Source: Congeria kusceri
Lineage: Eukaryota > Mollusca > Bivalvia > Myida > Dreissenidae
Length of the DNA: 64,000 bases
Direction of reading: 5' to 3'
Assembly (NCBI GenBank): GCA_027627225.1
Contig: CM051024.1
Span: forward strand, 39,157,225-39,221,224
Part shown: positions 41,641 to 54,900 of the stretch, one piece after another
Numbering within the stretch: position 1 is the stretch's first letter
Layout: the number at the start of each line of letters is the position of its first letter
Program-made: the position numbers and the translations under genes
The notes under the pieces: generated by a model
Told to the model about the DNA's origin: nothing
The model's input: only the letters and a program-made list of their open reading frames with translations
The model's database searches: none

Positions 41641-44268
41641 TTTATTTTTATTTTATTTTCCTATTTATTTAGTGTGTATTTATTTATAAATTACTTTTCT
41701 CTAGTTTTTATTATGGTATGCTGGAAAAATCACTCACGTGTTAATGAAAAAAAAATCCACAATATATCAGATAGTTGTGTATAATTATTGTCGGTATTTT
41801 TTTTTTATGATCATCTGCGACCCTCCTTTGAAGAATTATGTTGGCCTCTGTTTCTACCTGTCTACAATATAGCGACAAGACCTATGTAGTACAATGTCAC
41901 AAAACAATTTTCAAAATAATTCTTAGTTCTTTATAGTAATTTAAACTTAAAAGCTTAAGGAATAGTTCGCCAAACTCTAAAACGGTATAGACTATAGAGA
42001 CGTGTACTTTGAATATTGTTGTTCAATTTGTTTTTATTAAGCATATGAACAGAATAATCACATTATTTTAAATTTGTTTTATTTTATGGAATCCAAAGTA
42101 ATGATATTTTAATAAGAAAACTACTTTCAGCAATCTATCGTTTTTATTTAATATATAATGATCGACTACATGATATTTGCAATACTAAAACTCTAAAAAA
42201 CAAAAACGAACATGATTTCGTATTCAATAAAACGACCGATATGCTCATGTTTGACAATGTTTACATATTTTTTTTTTTTCACAGTTGTGCGATAAAAATA
42301 TTGGCGGTATTGTATGTTTTAAGATTAATTAATAAATACAAAATAAATATTACATTTTGTAGCTATAATGTTTAGGATGCAAAACATATTGTACAGTAGA
42401 AAACCTTCTCTAGAAACAAACAATATTGTAAAAGTTTTTAAAATGCAGGTTAAACGAAAGTTTAGCATAATCGATGTCAGTATATTTCTGTGACATCAAA
42501 CACATCTCTTATTAATTAAGCTAAATTTATATATTACACAAAAACATTGAAACAACTAAAATTTATAAAATATTTTGCTTTCCACAAAATACAAAATCTT
42601 TTTTGCAAACGCATAGTTATTATTGTGTCATTATTTCCACGTCTTACCATCACTATGTGTTGTTTATTGTTGCTATAAGCACGTTGATAATTATGTTTTA
42701 TGCAATAAAAATACCGATTTGAAAATAATTTGAAATGTTTGTGTGTTGGTGCTTTTTGTGTAAATTTTACTTTGAATATATTTCTCACTGATTCAACATA
42801 CGTAGCACTATTCAACTTTGCTGGTTCAGGCTTATAAAATGTAGTGCGTTGTTTTCTATTCTGGATTTGCATTAATATTTGGCGACGAATCCGTCAAACA
42901 ATTTAAAACTAAATAAACGGATATACTAAAATAACAATATGCGCCATTTCTTTCAAGGCGTTCCTCTTCTGAAAGAGGTAAGAATATAGATTTTCTTAAA
43001 TATATTGTGAAAGTAAAACATTGCTAGAAAATAACCGAAACAAAAGAAACATTAAAACAACTATAGATATATTGACCACCTATTCGTTTTGGTTATTTTT
43101 CATTCTTGTGCACATTTTTCTTAACACATTGCCAGCAAATCCCATAACCAACGTACATGTATGTTAACAGACGAAATGGTATGATTAATACTGAACAATC
43201 ATTGCAATAATTTTTTGTTCTCTTCACTGACATAGATAAGTGTACATATTGTACATATTGTGATAAAGCTGTCTCGTTTTTTGTGTCTTTTTCGTATGAA
43301 ATCTACAACTCCCTCGTCTGGGCATTTACTTTATTTAAACACATTTGTTGTAATTTTCTCTGGATTTTGTTTTTGGCTATGCGAACTATGAATAATACAT
43401 GTTATTTGGATATATATCCATAATATATAGTAAATTTACTATTAACTAATTAATTATAAACGGTGTATATATGTACATATGTTATAAGTTGTCACGTGAC
43501 TATACTTATATTATTACATTGGATTATGTTGCGAGAAAAATGCATGTGTTTAAGTAACAAAATAAATATGTTTTGAATCTTTGTTCGTACAATTATATTT
43601 CAGCGAAATTATATTTTGTTAATAAACACATTAGCAATCCAACAATTTCAACAAAGTTAAAATACAATCTGCGAAAGGAAAACAAAATATTATTTTGATT
43701 TAATGTGTATGTATGCTTAGCTACAGACATCCATACAAATAATTTATTATTAATGTATATATATTTTTAAAAAGAAACATTTTCAGAGATGAATGAAAGA
43801 ATATGCGGTAGCATTAAATGGTTTATTTACAATTTTTATACATACATGTATAGCGTAGCAAAAAGCTACTTAAAGGCACAATGTATAAACATTACTTTAT
43901 TTAATAGGTTTAACAATATCTATAAGCCGATAGTCAAACACTGCAAACCAACAGAAAGGCTCAGAAGTAAAAATATGGCCAATCTTGCATTTCTTGATAA
44001 AATTCTACGAAGTATATTAATAATGTATGAAAAACATAATATGCAAAAAATACAATTTCTATTTTGTGTTACCTACTATTCTGCTTGCCACGATGCATAA
44101 TGCTTCATGTGCTAACATGTTGGAAGTGGAATATTACACATGAAGCACAAAATAAAATCAACTGACAATTAAAAATGATGCAAAAACTGTACACAACCCA
44201 AACAAAAATATTCGTTTCTTGCATACTGATATCACATTGTCTGATTCACAGAGTCGCATCCACATTGC
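41640..44268. other. AT-rich Olig 3' flank
   Basis: Very AT-rich unique DNA. Short frames at 42534-42872 and 43789-44100 show no domain. Olig polyadenylation is probably within 44.1-43.8 kb, where minus-strand AATAAA occurs (TTTATT near 43822 and 43895). Confidence 0.4.
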
Positions 44269-45129
44269 TCACAATAATTGCGTGTGGCTCGTGTCTTTTC
44301 TTGGGTAAGGACTGTAAAAATGTGGCATTCCGGCCGCCAGGTTTCTTCGAGAATGTAAATATAAACACTGGCTGCACGCGCAAGGCACGTGCCAGCGAGA
44401 ATGGAGCAAATGCTGCTCATGCGCACCGGAAGGGTGGATAATGGCCGCTGTCGTGAACAAGGAATCCTTACTCGATGGTCTTTCGCCGACGGATGTGGCA
44501 GTGGTAATAACGCGAGTGGCCGTCGGCACTACCGGATATGGGTGCGCATGTGGGGACGCCGACGACGTCTGTGGCGGTGATGGCACCGGTTGGAGCGGCG
44601 GAACTGCTGGCGGCATCGGCGCTGAGGCGTGATGGCCGCGGTTACTGTCGGATTTGTAGACATCACTCACAAGTTTCTTCATTTCTTCGAGAGAGTTCGT
44701 CAGCATCAGTATATAGTTTTTAGCAAGAAGTAACGTAGCGATTTTAGACAGTTTCCTCACGGAGGGACCATGCGCGTAGGGCATAACCTCCCGCAGTCCA
44801 TCTAACGCAGAGTTTAAGTCATGCATGCGTTTTCGCTCACGAGAATTAACCTTCAGTCTTAAATCTTGTAGCTCTTTCTCGTCCATACATTTCTCCGCCA
44901 GGGCACCTCTGCTGCTTCTGCTGGCTGACCTCTTGCGTCCATGAAGCATCGTATACCCGCCGTGCCCTGACGCTCTTCCGGCGCTCATGTCATGGTTCTC
45001 CTGCGAGGAATCGCTGTCATATAACATACCCGGGCTAAAGACGTTGATACTAGAACCCTCGGAGGTGGCTGGTGACCTTTCGAGGCTACACACCACATTA
45101 TCGTCTGTTACATTTATCTCCTGATCCAT
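44269..45129 (-). CDS. Olig-family bHLH transcription factor, single exon, 286 aa
   Basis: A nuclear DNA-binding regulator; vertebrate OLIG1-3 act in neural and glial fate choice by binding E-boxes. The chosen start is the first ATG ([10 protein letters not shown]); the frame is open 10 codons further upstream but has no ATG there. The bHLH domain spans about residues 92-152: basic region [17 protein letters not shown], helix 1 with [13 protein letters not shown], then [17 protein letters not shown] and [14 protein letters not shown]. This is near-identical to vertebrate Olig2/3 and includes their [14 protein letters not shown] loop. The N-terminus is Ser-rich and the region after the domain is Pro/Ala/Ser-rich. 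Near the end, [10 protein letters not shown] parallels the GMPCPCSMC motif of Olig2. An intronless coding region is normal for this family. No neighbour is functionally linked. Confidence 0.94.
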   Translation of the reverse strand: MDQEINVTDDNVVCSLERSPATSEGSSINVFSPGMLYDSDSSQENHDMSAGRASGHGGYTMLHGRKRSASRSSRGALAEKCMDEKELQDLRLKVNSRERKRMHDLNSALDGLREVMPYAHGPSVRKLSKIATLLLAKNYILMLTNSLEEMKKLVSDVYKSDSNRGHHASAPMPPAVPPLQPVPSPPQTSSASPHAHPYPVVPTATRVITTATSVGERPSSKDSLFTTAAIIHPSGAHEQHLLHSRWHVPCACSQCLYLHSRRNLAAGMPHFYSPYPRKDTSHTQLL

Positions 45130-46635
45130 AGCGACACGCGTAGCATCCAGAGAAATCACAAAATACTCTCCTACAAGTATGACATGAGCTTTTTAGGCTG
45201 TAACTTACAAATCGTATGGTCCCAAATCTTGCGACAAGACTCATCGAATCACCCGGGCAACAAAATGACATGCGCAGTGAGATTATACGTCAATCACCAA
45301 ATCCGGGAGGCGGGGCTAAATCGAATTTAATGGTCGAACAAATGATTTCGATGTACGCATGGTTGGGCGACGGTCGGGGTGATCATTTCACAACGTTAAC
45401 CCTCTGTCGGAATGGGTATTTTGAACAATGTGGGGTGGCGAAATAGATTCGAATAGCTGCCATTTAGCTGTGAAATTATCTTATTCGCCGAGGACGATTT
45501 AAACTGTCATCGACACAATGGCAAACATACATTAGTGTGTACGGTTCATTCGTTCTACGCAGTTGTTGTCAAAATGTTTCATTTTGATAAAACGTTTAAT
45601 CGTTTTGCGATTTGTCGTATGTATCCTGGTGTGGGTATATTTGCAAATGCTATTTGCTTACATCTGGGCTCAGTGCAATTTGAATGTCACAATAAGTACG
45701 TGTATATGTAGTAAGTTTTGTATTACATGTATTATATTCAATATGTTACCGACATGTAATTTAGTTGTATTCCGTACTAACAATCATGGTATATATAGAA
45801 AAGCGTTCCTATTTACCCATTAGCCAATACAGAGTTCTCACAGAACACTGTGGCATTAGGTTTGTTGCTAATTACTGGTACAATGACTTTTTCTTGTAAC
45901 GTTCAACACAGTTCATGCTGATGAACTTAAAGCAATTAGGAAATAGTATGGTCAACTCTACGATTTACACAAATATTTTAATATATACCAAATACTGGTG
46001 TACTTGTTTGCTATTCCGACTAGAAGCGATTTCAAATAGCATTTAAAATAATTTATTATTTAAAACAATTAACAATATAAACATATTTTCATTTATTTAT
46101 TTTACTTTTATTTTAGATTAATTTTGAATGTTACCTATGGTTATATTGTTCTAGTTGATATTACCGTAGAGTACAAATTGTATTTGAAACATGCTGCCTA
46201 TTGTCGTAAAGATTGTCTTCAACATCGATTCAAAAACTTACATCTAAAGAAAACACTGCTTGCCAATGAAATAATGCTTGAATATGATACACCTGTATGC
46301 ACAAATTACTATTGTAGGATGGACTCCAATTCTTAAAATCGTTAATTGCTTTTTTATCTTTATGTTCATTTAAACATATTCATTAATATCAATGTAATGC
46401 TCATTCCTGAACATGTACTTGCTAATGCCACATTTATATACATGTATAGATAGATGATTGCCATACAGTTGTAAAACATAAGAACAAGTGTATTCCAACT
46501 TTAAACTTGCATTAAACCCAAAGGTACAAAGAAACATTTTTTATCTTCTGTAACACTCACATATAACTCTTTAGATTATTTGTACATTTATCTTTAAATG
46601 AGTTTCGAATACACCTGGTTATTTTCTATAACCTC
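45130..46635. other. Olig 5' flank
   Basis: GGGAGGCGGGGCTAAATCG at about 45306 is a GC-box-like site in an otherwise AT-rich upstream region and could belong to the promoter. ATTATACGTCAATCA lies just before it. No TATA box is obvious. Frames at 45563-45823 and 46124-46336 are not recognisable. Confidence 0.35.
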
Positions 46636-46640
46636 GTTTA

Positions 46641-46735
46641 ATTTATCGTTGTTTATCGGTCAATAAACAACTATTTGGAGTTCTGATGCGCATCAGAACG
46701 ACAAGAGTTGTTTATTGGTCGATAAGCAACGATAA
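46641..46735. repeat. near-perfect 95-bp hairpin
   Basis: The outer arm ATTTATCGTTGTTTATCGGT, CAATAAACAACT pairs with 46705-46735. The centre GTTCTGATGCGCATCAGAAC is a perfect 20-bp palindrome. It is either a tiny foldback MITE or a cruciform-forming site. Confidence 0.85.
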
Positions 46736-47465
46736 TGCAAAAATAATTTCGATTATATAATGATTTGACAACTATTTTTGCAATTGTAATGAGAACTACA
46801 CTTTACTATTGTCAGCTCAGAATCGGGACTACTTTTTGCGTTGTTATTGGGCAGTTTAGCAAAGACAATTTTGTTCTTTGTATATAGAAAAATTAGCCAG
46901 TATAATTTTATAATATATAATATTATATAAGTTAATATTGTACGAATCCGTAAAATATGATAAATTAATGATGTTTCATGGCGTTCTTTACTGTTGAAGA
47001 TGCAACATGTGTCTATTTTTTATAATACGTTTCACTACATTCACCATGACAAAACTTTATCTGTTCATTCTGACATAGAATTTTACATTAAATCAACTCA
47101 TTGTTTATTATGGTTCTAATAATAATTATGTAAAATACATGAATGAAAGACTATTCAAATGAGTTTTCGTTGATATTAAAATGATCTTTGATGTAACACG
47201 TATTATTATTCCACCGGAATTGTATTTACAATAATTGTTGCTATCACCAACGTATGATATTTCGCATCTACATACGCGAACTTCTTGCTATAGAGTAAAA
47301 CACTTTTATGATATCATGACAGAAGAAAGAATACAGAAGCCAAAAGGAAAGCTCACAACGTTGTGCGTGTTTACCTTCTCATATCGCGCATAATTCGCTA
47401 AACACATAATTACTAGTAGTTGAGTAATTACTTACCAGTCATTGCAAGTTTATTTTAAAGCATTC

Positions 47466-50400
47466 GTATGGAAGGCCGGTGTGCCATGCTTTTTGCTAAT
47501 TGCTTTTTAAGCATTCGTATGGAAGGCCGGTGCGCCATGCTTTTTGCTAATTGACAATTGCTATTTGCCGAATGCGATTTGCTATTTGCCAAATGCCAAT
47601 TGCTATTTGCCAATGACCATTGCTAAATAATAACTAATAATTGCAAAATAAACAACATAATTTCTATTTTTTTGCTATTTGCCAAATGCTATTTGCGAAT
47701 TGCTATTTGGGAAATGCTATTTGCCAACTGCTAAATGATAATCGCCAAATAAATAACAGAACCAGTATTATTCGTATATTGTTTATCTACTCTAGACATA
47801 TGCATATATGCATTTAATTTAATCTAAAGCTTAAAACTAATTGTAGTTAACACACGTAAAACTGGCGCTGAATGTGAAGGTGAGTCAATTATTTTTTACA
47901 AGTTGGAATTCAGTCTTCGAACATCGTATGCTTTGCGTTTTCATTGTCGTCTTCATTCGTCATGTAGTTGTTTGTTTGCAAAAGAATATGTGTGTCTTAC
48001 ATGTCAGTATCAACATAATGATTTGTAATTGAAACGTCCATTAATTTAATTACAATAATTAGTATATGACCTATTACAAGTTAGATAATTTTGTCGTGTT
48101 GGTAATTTATGTCTCGGATTATTTGACAATGCCTCTATGGTCAACATTAGCAATTTCTGTTGATGCATGTATTAATATGCAGTAAATGTCAGCGCTTTAT
48201 TTTGTAGGTAAACTGAGCTGGAATTGGATGGCTTCACTGATCATGCAAGAGCTCCATGAAAGAAAATAGATGGATGTAAAGCAGGCAACAGAGTTAAATG
48301 GCACAAGCACACCGTCATACATGATATTTAAGAGGGATATTCTCATCGAAAACTTATTTGACTGAAAGTTGAGGAATCCAACTGACGTTTACTTTGTGTA
48401 TATTTTTATTTTATTATGCAAAAAAATTCCTCAGGTACGAGTAGTTTGTGTACACAGAGGTATTATATTGTCTATATGTTAATCTGCAAAATCTTGTTAG
48501 TTCATAATGATATACACGATCTGCACTTTTGGTTCTTTAACTCAATACCAAATATATTCAATTGTTAACATATAGTTACATATTTTACGCAGAATATGGG
48601 CCTATCAGATATATGAATGTAACAGAAGTAAAGATTATTCTTTACAGGACCACATTTATTAATTTGTGATCAACGCATTTAGTTTGTTTGTCATAAAGGA
48701 AGTTCAGAGCAGGCTATAAATTCTCGTATGTTTTAATCGAGAAAGTGCCAGCCAACAAGACTCGTTTACATAGTCGATGAAAATCATCACATGTCTTAAC
48801 ACTAGTATACGGTAATTAGAACAATTGATATAGATCAACCACTTGATTTTTAAACAGGAAAGTCAGCTTTATATGCAGTATTCAGAATTATAATTAAAAT
48901 AAAATGCTCTTCAAAATCAAACATAGAATAAATGTTGACATCATTAGGATTTGTATTTGGATTTAAAAAATACTTGGTGTAAAATATAATGAACCTGTGT
49001 ATAATTACAATGTATGTGAAATTATTTGTTGTCATATGTGGAACTTTTTATAGAATAATAAAAAAAAAATGTACTTGTGTATTATTTATAAAACATCAAT
49101 GGTTAAAGCATGTAATATATTCAAATGTTTATAACAGAGCATAGCATGACATATGATGAAAAAATCATTTGAAATGTCATGACATTCTACTTGTATAAAT
49201 ACAATAATAATTACCCACAGAGTGATGGTCAATATTGTATTCATCAATATTTCAAATAGCCTTATGCAGACTTTCACATTAGCTTTGCTGAATGTGCCTT
49301 CAAATGAACAACAATTTAAGCAGTTTGAAATCATTTTTATTGAATATGTGGTAAAATACTATTTTGCATATTTATCTCATATTAATTCATTTAACATATT
49401 CCCAAAGTGAAATCCAAGCATTCATATATGGTGATTATAAGAAGACAAATACTATATATATATATAGGTAACCCTACTAAGCAACTGAATTTTCCAGTGA
49501 AGACAGAGTGTAAAACTGGAAATACTATGTATCTAAATATGCACATATATGTCGGCATTTATTCATATATGCATATAGATCATTGTTATATTGTTAGGCA
49601 GCTAAATCCTTTTTACTTGTCAACTACAATCTATACAAATTCACAATTCACATAATAAATATTATAATTATATCATTTACGATTGAATTACGACATCAGC
49701 TTTGAAAATTAATAGAAGAAGTACAAGGTCCTCGTAATTAACGTATCTCATCTGTCACCTCCGTGCTTTTGCTTTAAACGCAGAACTGTACAGTGCGTGA
49801 ACAACGTTCGAGACCAATCGTCTGTTCGCTGTTTGATCTTTGATGATTCGCTAAATGAAAAACGATTACAACAGACAATTTTAATAAACGTAATAAACCA
49901 ATTGTAAGTAAATAAAAAAACATCATGTTATATCAGTGCTCGTAATAATATTAATGCGTTACATTCTATGACGGTTTATAACATTATATTATATTTTGTG
50001 ACAAAGTGTTAATTCCAGTCATCTGTCTTTATTAATTTATAAATAGATATATGATATAAAAAATAAAAATCCTAAACTAGGTGATCATACATAGTCTAAT
50101 ATAGTTACCTCAATGCCTGTTGATCGTACACCGAGGTGATCATACATAGTCTAATATAGTTACCTCAATGCCTGTTGATCGTACACCGAGGTGATCATAT
50201 ATAGTCTAATATAGTTACCTCAATGCCTGTTGATCGTACACCGAGGTGATCATACATAGTCTAATATAGTTACCTCAATGCCTGTTGATCGTACACCGAG
50301 GTGATCATACATAGTCTAATATAGTTACCTCAATGCCTGTTGATCGTACAGCGAATAAATCGTACTTGTGTTGTGATTATACACGTTATACGAGTACTGT

Positions 50401-50586
50401 GTGTTACTTAATATAGCATTTGGAAGTACAAATTTGACAGTAAACATTCAGCATTAAGCAATTATCAACTGACATGTGTCAGTTAGCAAATCGCAATTGG
50501 CAATTAGCAATTGTCAATAAGCCATTGGCATTTGACAATTAGCAATTGTCATTTAACAATAAGCATCGCGCACCGGCCTTCCATAC
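47466..50586. mobile_element. 3.1-kb element with inverted GTATGGAAGGCCGGTG ends
   Basis: The left end GTATGGAAGGCCGGTG, YGCCATGC is present twice (47466 and 47517, a 51-bp tandem). The right end at 50586 is its reverse complement (GCGCACCGGCCTTCCATAC). Inside both ends lie strings of short words such as GCTATTTGCCAAATGC and CAATTAGCAATTG. The interior includes a 55-bp minisatellite at 50081. No transposase-like frame is visible, so it is non-autonomous or its ends flank unrelated DNA. Confidence 0.6.
50081..50352. repeat. 55-bp tandem repeat, five copies
   Basis: Units start GTGATCATACATAGTCTAAT, continue ATAGTTACCTCAATGCCTGT and end TGATCGTACACCGAG; starts at 50081, 50136, 50191, 50246 and 50301. 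Copies are almost identical. Confidence 0.96.
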
Positions 50587-50934
50587 ATTAGAGACAAACT
50601 ACAATTATTTGTTCTTTTTGTCAAGAGTCATTTCCAAGTATTGCTTTGCACCTGCAAACATTTTTTATTTTTATTTTTTTTAACGTTTTTCATTTTTTGT
50701 TTCCTAAATGCATTCTACAATTTATGTATATAATATTGTCTTGCGTGATGTTCTATCAGAATGTGAGCGTCCAATCTTACGAGAACTACAAGTGGGATGA
50801 GGTTTGTTTTTTGAATTTCATACAAAAGTTAGCTCCATGAAATCAAGTTTTACGGTTATAGAATCGAAAGTAAAAGAATCTGTGTACATTTAACTTTAAT
50901 GTTACTGCCCATTGATTTTCTCGCTTTCCCATGA

Positions 50935-51165
50935 GAACAGAACATCACACATTGAACGCGGCCCTTTCCGTGCACCCTAATCCCCTCTCCAGTGCAGCTG
51001 CAGCCCCTTTGGTGCTCCAGACAGGATGTTGGGCCCCTCTTTAGCGCGATTCGGTCGCTGCCCAGTGGGCGTTAATCCCACACCCCGCAATTGTAGTGGG
51101 TAACATGATACGGGCATATCAAATGGGACAATGCGCAGTGGTAATTGAACGGATTGACTGAACAC
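50935..51165. promoter_or_regulatory. candidate conserved non-coding element C
   Basis: A GC-rich island (about 55%) in AT-rich DNA, 5.8 kb upstream of Olig and 0.7 kb upstream of the secreted-protein gene. It holds two OTX/bicoid-type TAATCC words (CCCTAATCCCC, GTTAATCCCAC), CAATTG, and CATATCAAATGG. Closed frames argue against an exon. The regulatory role is inference. Confidence 0.3.
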
Positions 51166-51884
51166 TTGATGGAGGTATTCAAATGATATAACGTTTGCTC
51201 GAAAAGTGCATTATTTTATTGGTTGAAACATATTTATTCATGAAATACGTATATGCATATACCAATTTGTATTGTATTAAAGTGGATTCACTTGGAAGCT
51301 TAAGCTTATTGTAAAAAGTTCCACTAGTTTATTAATGTACTTGTGAAATATCGGAACTGAATACAAACTCTAACATAATTTATCGAATATATGTACATGT
51401 TTTATAATCATAAAAAAGAATTTTAAATGATAAACCAAATGTATAGGCCTATACAAAAGCAGAACATCACTATTAAAGTTTGCTATCGTGTGGATGTAAT
51501 ACATTTTGTTGTTCAATTTCGATAAATCTGAAATATCATGTCAACCTAAGTGTTCCAACGACGAAAATAAAGACGACCAACTTCAAGCTTCTTGCTCGCT
51601 TTAATTACTCCAACATGTCCTGTGATTCTCATGCACTCTTTGTGCATTCAAATGACACAAGTCGAGCTCTTGAAAGTAAACTGATAACAAGTGTGTTTCA
51701 CTGTTTAGGACAACTTGTGAACTATTATACCGGTACTATTCCTTTGTTTTCTTTAACAGAACATGATAAGGCAAGAAACAGTGAGGCCGTTTCGTGTTCT
51801 TCTTGTTAAATATTAGATATTAGTCTTGCTTCGTATTGGTACAGTTTAGTGATTGACTATCAGTCATATAATAGCGTTGTGAAA

Positions 51885-51952
51885 ATGTTGGTTCTGTTCA
51901 TATTCGGAACACTTTGGGCCGGATCATTTGGCATTCTTCTGGACGGAATCGG
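51885..51952 (+). CDS. secreted protein exon 1: signal peptide
   Basis: ATG, hydrophobic MLVLFIFGTLWAGSFG, then ILLDGI. Donor GG|GTAAGA in phase 2. Confidence 0.78.
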
Positions 51953-54900
51953 GTAAGATTTCTGTTTGTTGATTTTGGACTGTGGACATTCGAATATTAC
52001 TTAATATTGGATATTGAAATTTGGATACATGTACACGCATTTCAGTTGTGAAGAAGGGCATAACTCTGTCAAATACAATAGAGAGTTATAGGGATTGTTG
52101 CCCCTGACACTGGAGTTGATGACAAAGGTATATTCCAATTTTCAAGTGAACACCTTATGTAGTTCTGAAGTTACAAAACTGTTAAACATAAACATTAACC
52201 AGAAAATATATGAGAAAAAGGGGAATTACTCTGTCAAAATACAAAACAGAGTAATTCAGTTTACGTCTTGAGCACGGTTTTATACAGTGTCAGTGAATAT
52301 ACTCTCATAGTTTACAACTACAGTACGTGCCACGCGAAACCCGCAAAGTTCGCGATATGCGACGAGCCGATTTTATCGCGATGCGCAGAGCGCTCGCTCG
52401 CGATGTCACGAATCTGCACTAATTCTCGCGACAAAAATTCGCGCGTGTTCACGAACTTTCGTGGCGAAGAATTTTGTCCCGCCACGAATCGCGACGAGAA
52501 AGTAATTAGTAAAAAATGCGCACCTGAACGCAATATTTTCTCTCAGAGGTCAATTAATAATTCGTTTTAAAAGAACTTTCCGGAGTTGTTATATAAATGT
52601 AATACTCTGAATTATCTTTTTACAGTATCATTTAAACATACATTTATGACAACACAATAACGATATTTTTGTGGAAAGAAAAATTAAGTAATATTGTAAT
52701 ATATCGGTTCATAAATTACAAAAATTACTAAAAGAAAGAATAATCATTCATCGTGCCCTATACAGTACCAACAACAGAAACAGTTAAATCAAACGCAATT
52801 AAATGGAAAAGTATACATTGTTAAATCACAAACAAAAGCTGAAAGTTACAACATTAGAGGTGGTTGCTCCCTCTACATTTTCACGACCACTGCCGATCAA
52901 TTAAGGAGAGCTATTGCAGATCAGTCCACGGGTTGGATATTGACACCGATTAGCGCATGAAGATTTTTTTCTATATCTTGTTCATCAGAAACCTGCGTTT
53001 TGAACGCGAATGACAAAAGATCACATTTATAACCGGATTGTCGCCTTAATAATCGGATAACCGGTTATTCGTTGTCATCCTTTAAAAAGACTTATAGTAT
53101 TTTGATGTAGAGATTGAATGAACTATTACTTTACTTTCATCCTATGTAGACTATATGTAACTACATCAGGGTTGTGAACATTAACTAACACTGGAATATT
53201 AAATGACTATATTCGATACTCGATATCAATTGATTCTAACAACAATCCATGATTCATAATTTTAAGTGGAGTTTAATAATTTTTGTCCGAATAGTAATTT
53301 TTTACTTGTAAACGTATATACGATATGAAATCATTGTGACCTGTAAATGCTTTTTCTTAGACTAATACTGTTAAAAAATAGAGCTTTATTATATAATACA
53401 TATATAATATAAAAATATGGCATTAATTAAACGTAATATTAAGGTCATAAAATTTACATTTCTACATTTAACAGAAACTATACAATACACAATGTAGAAA
53501 TACCATGAAACTGTAAAACTCTTGAAGTTGATAGTCTAGAGCAGATGCACATGTACCTGTAATTTCGTCGCGAATCGCGACGAAATTTTGTGACATATTC
53601 GTCGCGAAATCTCGCGATGGGGCCGCCCTCTATCTTTCGCGAATCGTCGCGAACTTTCGTGACGTCGCATCGCGAATATTGATCGAAGGCTCGTAACGAC
53701 AGCGCGAATTCTGCGGGTTTCGCGTGGCGCGTACTGTAAATATGTGTACATCCTGCGTTTTCGACTGATTTCGGCGATGTCATAGAATCGTTGTGATAAT
53801 TGAAACTACATATCAAGACTGATCATCATGAATAAAATATAGAATGTTGATAAAAAACGGAAACATAACTGTTTACAATCATAATTATTAAAACATAATA
53901 AACAGTAACGTAATAAAAAGGCACACGTAAACACGGGCTGTTATCAATAGACATTCCAAATCAATTGACCCATCCCAGTTGTCCGTTATGTAAAAGTCAA
54001 ACCATCTGTCTTGTATGTGCTTCTGTTCGTTTCTATATTCAATCTATCAAATTAATTCCGGTATAGTGTATTAAACAAAACATAATAAATAAACAGATCG
54101 CATATTTATTACTGATTCATTTTACTTTTTCAGCCCCAGACCCTCATTTCAGTACCAGCAGACGGTGGGGTCGCTCGAGGACACCGGATGGAGAATGATC
54201 TTCAGGGCCACGTCTGGGAATGGAGCGGATGTCTACCAGGCGTGGACAAATGGTAGCGTGATTTTGTATTTGATGTATGGCTTTGTTATTCACTCACTCA
54301 CTCACTCCTTCACTCCTTCAGTCACTCACTCACTCCCTCCTTCACTCACTCACTCACTCACTCACTCACTCACTCACTCACTCACTCACTCACTCACTCA
54401 CTCACTCACTCACTCACTCACTCACTCCTTCACTCCTTCACTCCTTCACTCCTTCACTCATTCACTCACTCACTCACTCACTCACTCACTCACTCACTCA
54501 CTCACTCACACACTCACTCACACACTCATTCACTCACTCACGCATTCACTCACTCACTCACGCACTCACTCATGCATTTATTCATTCAATGTTAGTTCGT
54601 TCATTCGTTTGTTCGGTCTTTCGTTCGTTCGGTTCGTACGTTCGTTTATGCCAATCAACAAATGACCCAGTTAAGCATGAGTTAATACCTTCAATAAGCT
54701 CATAATATAACAAATTGCATAAAAAGACGATTTCTAACATATGTCACACTATCACGGATATATATCTAGGGATTAATTATGACGGTGTGAACCAAAAACA
54801 TCATCGTGTATAACTCGAGTGGAAACCGCAGAAAAATCGTACATGATCGTAAAGTGATCGTTTTGCATTTGTATGTACACGTACAAAATGCAGCGAGTCC

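Noticed and set aside
44389..44723. Plus-strand frames across the Olig gene
   Set aside because: They are antisense shadows of the GC-rich Olig coding region; the minus-strand bHLH domain is unambiguous.
50081..50352. CRISPR-like regular array
   Set aside because: There are no unique spacers; the whole 55-bp unit is repeated. The genome is eukaryotic.
51480..51809. 109-codon frame upstream of the secreted-protein gene
   Set aside because: No recognisable domain, no start context, and no splice link to the real exon 1 at 51885.
54165..54705. His/Ser/Leu/Thr-rich frames of 142 and 166 codons
   Set aside because: Both are the CTCA microsatellite; only the first part (to 54252) is a real exon of the secreted-protein gene.
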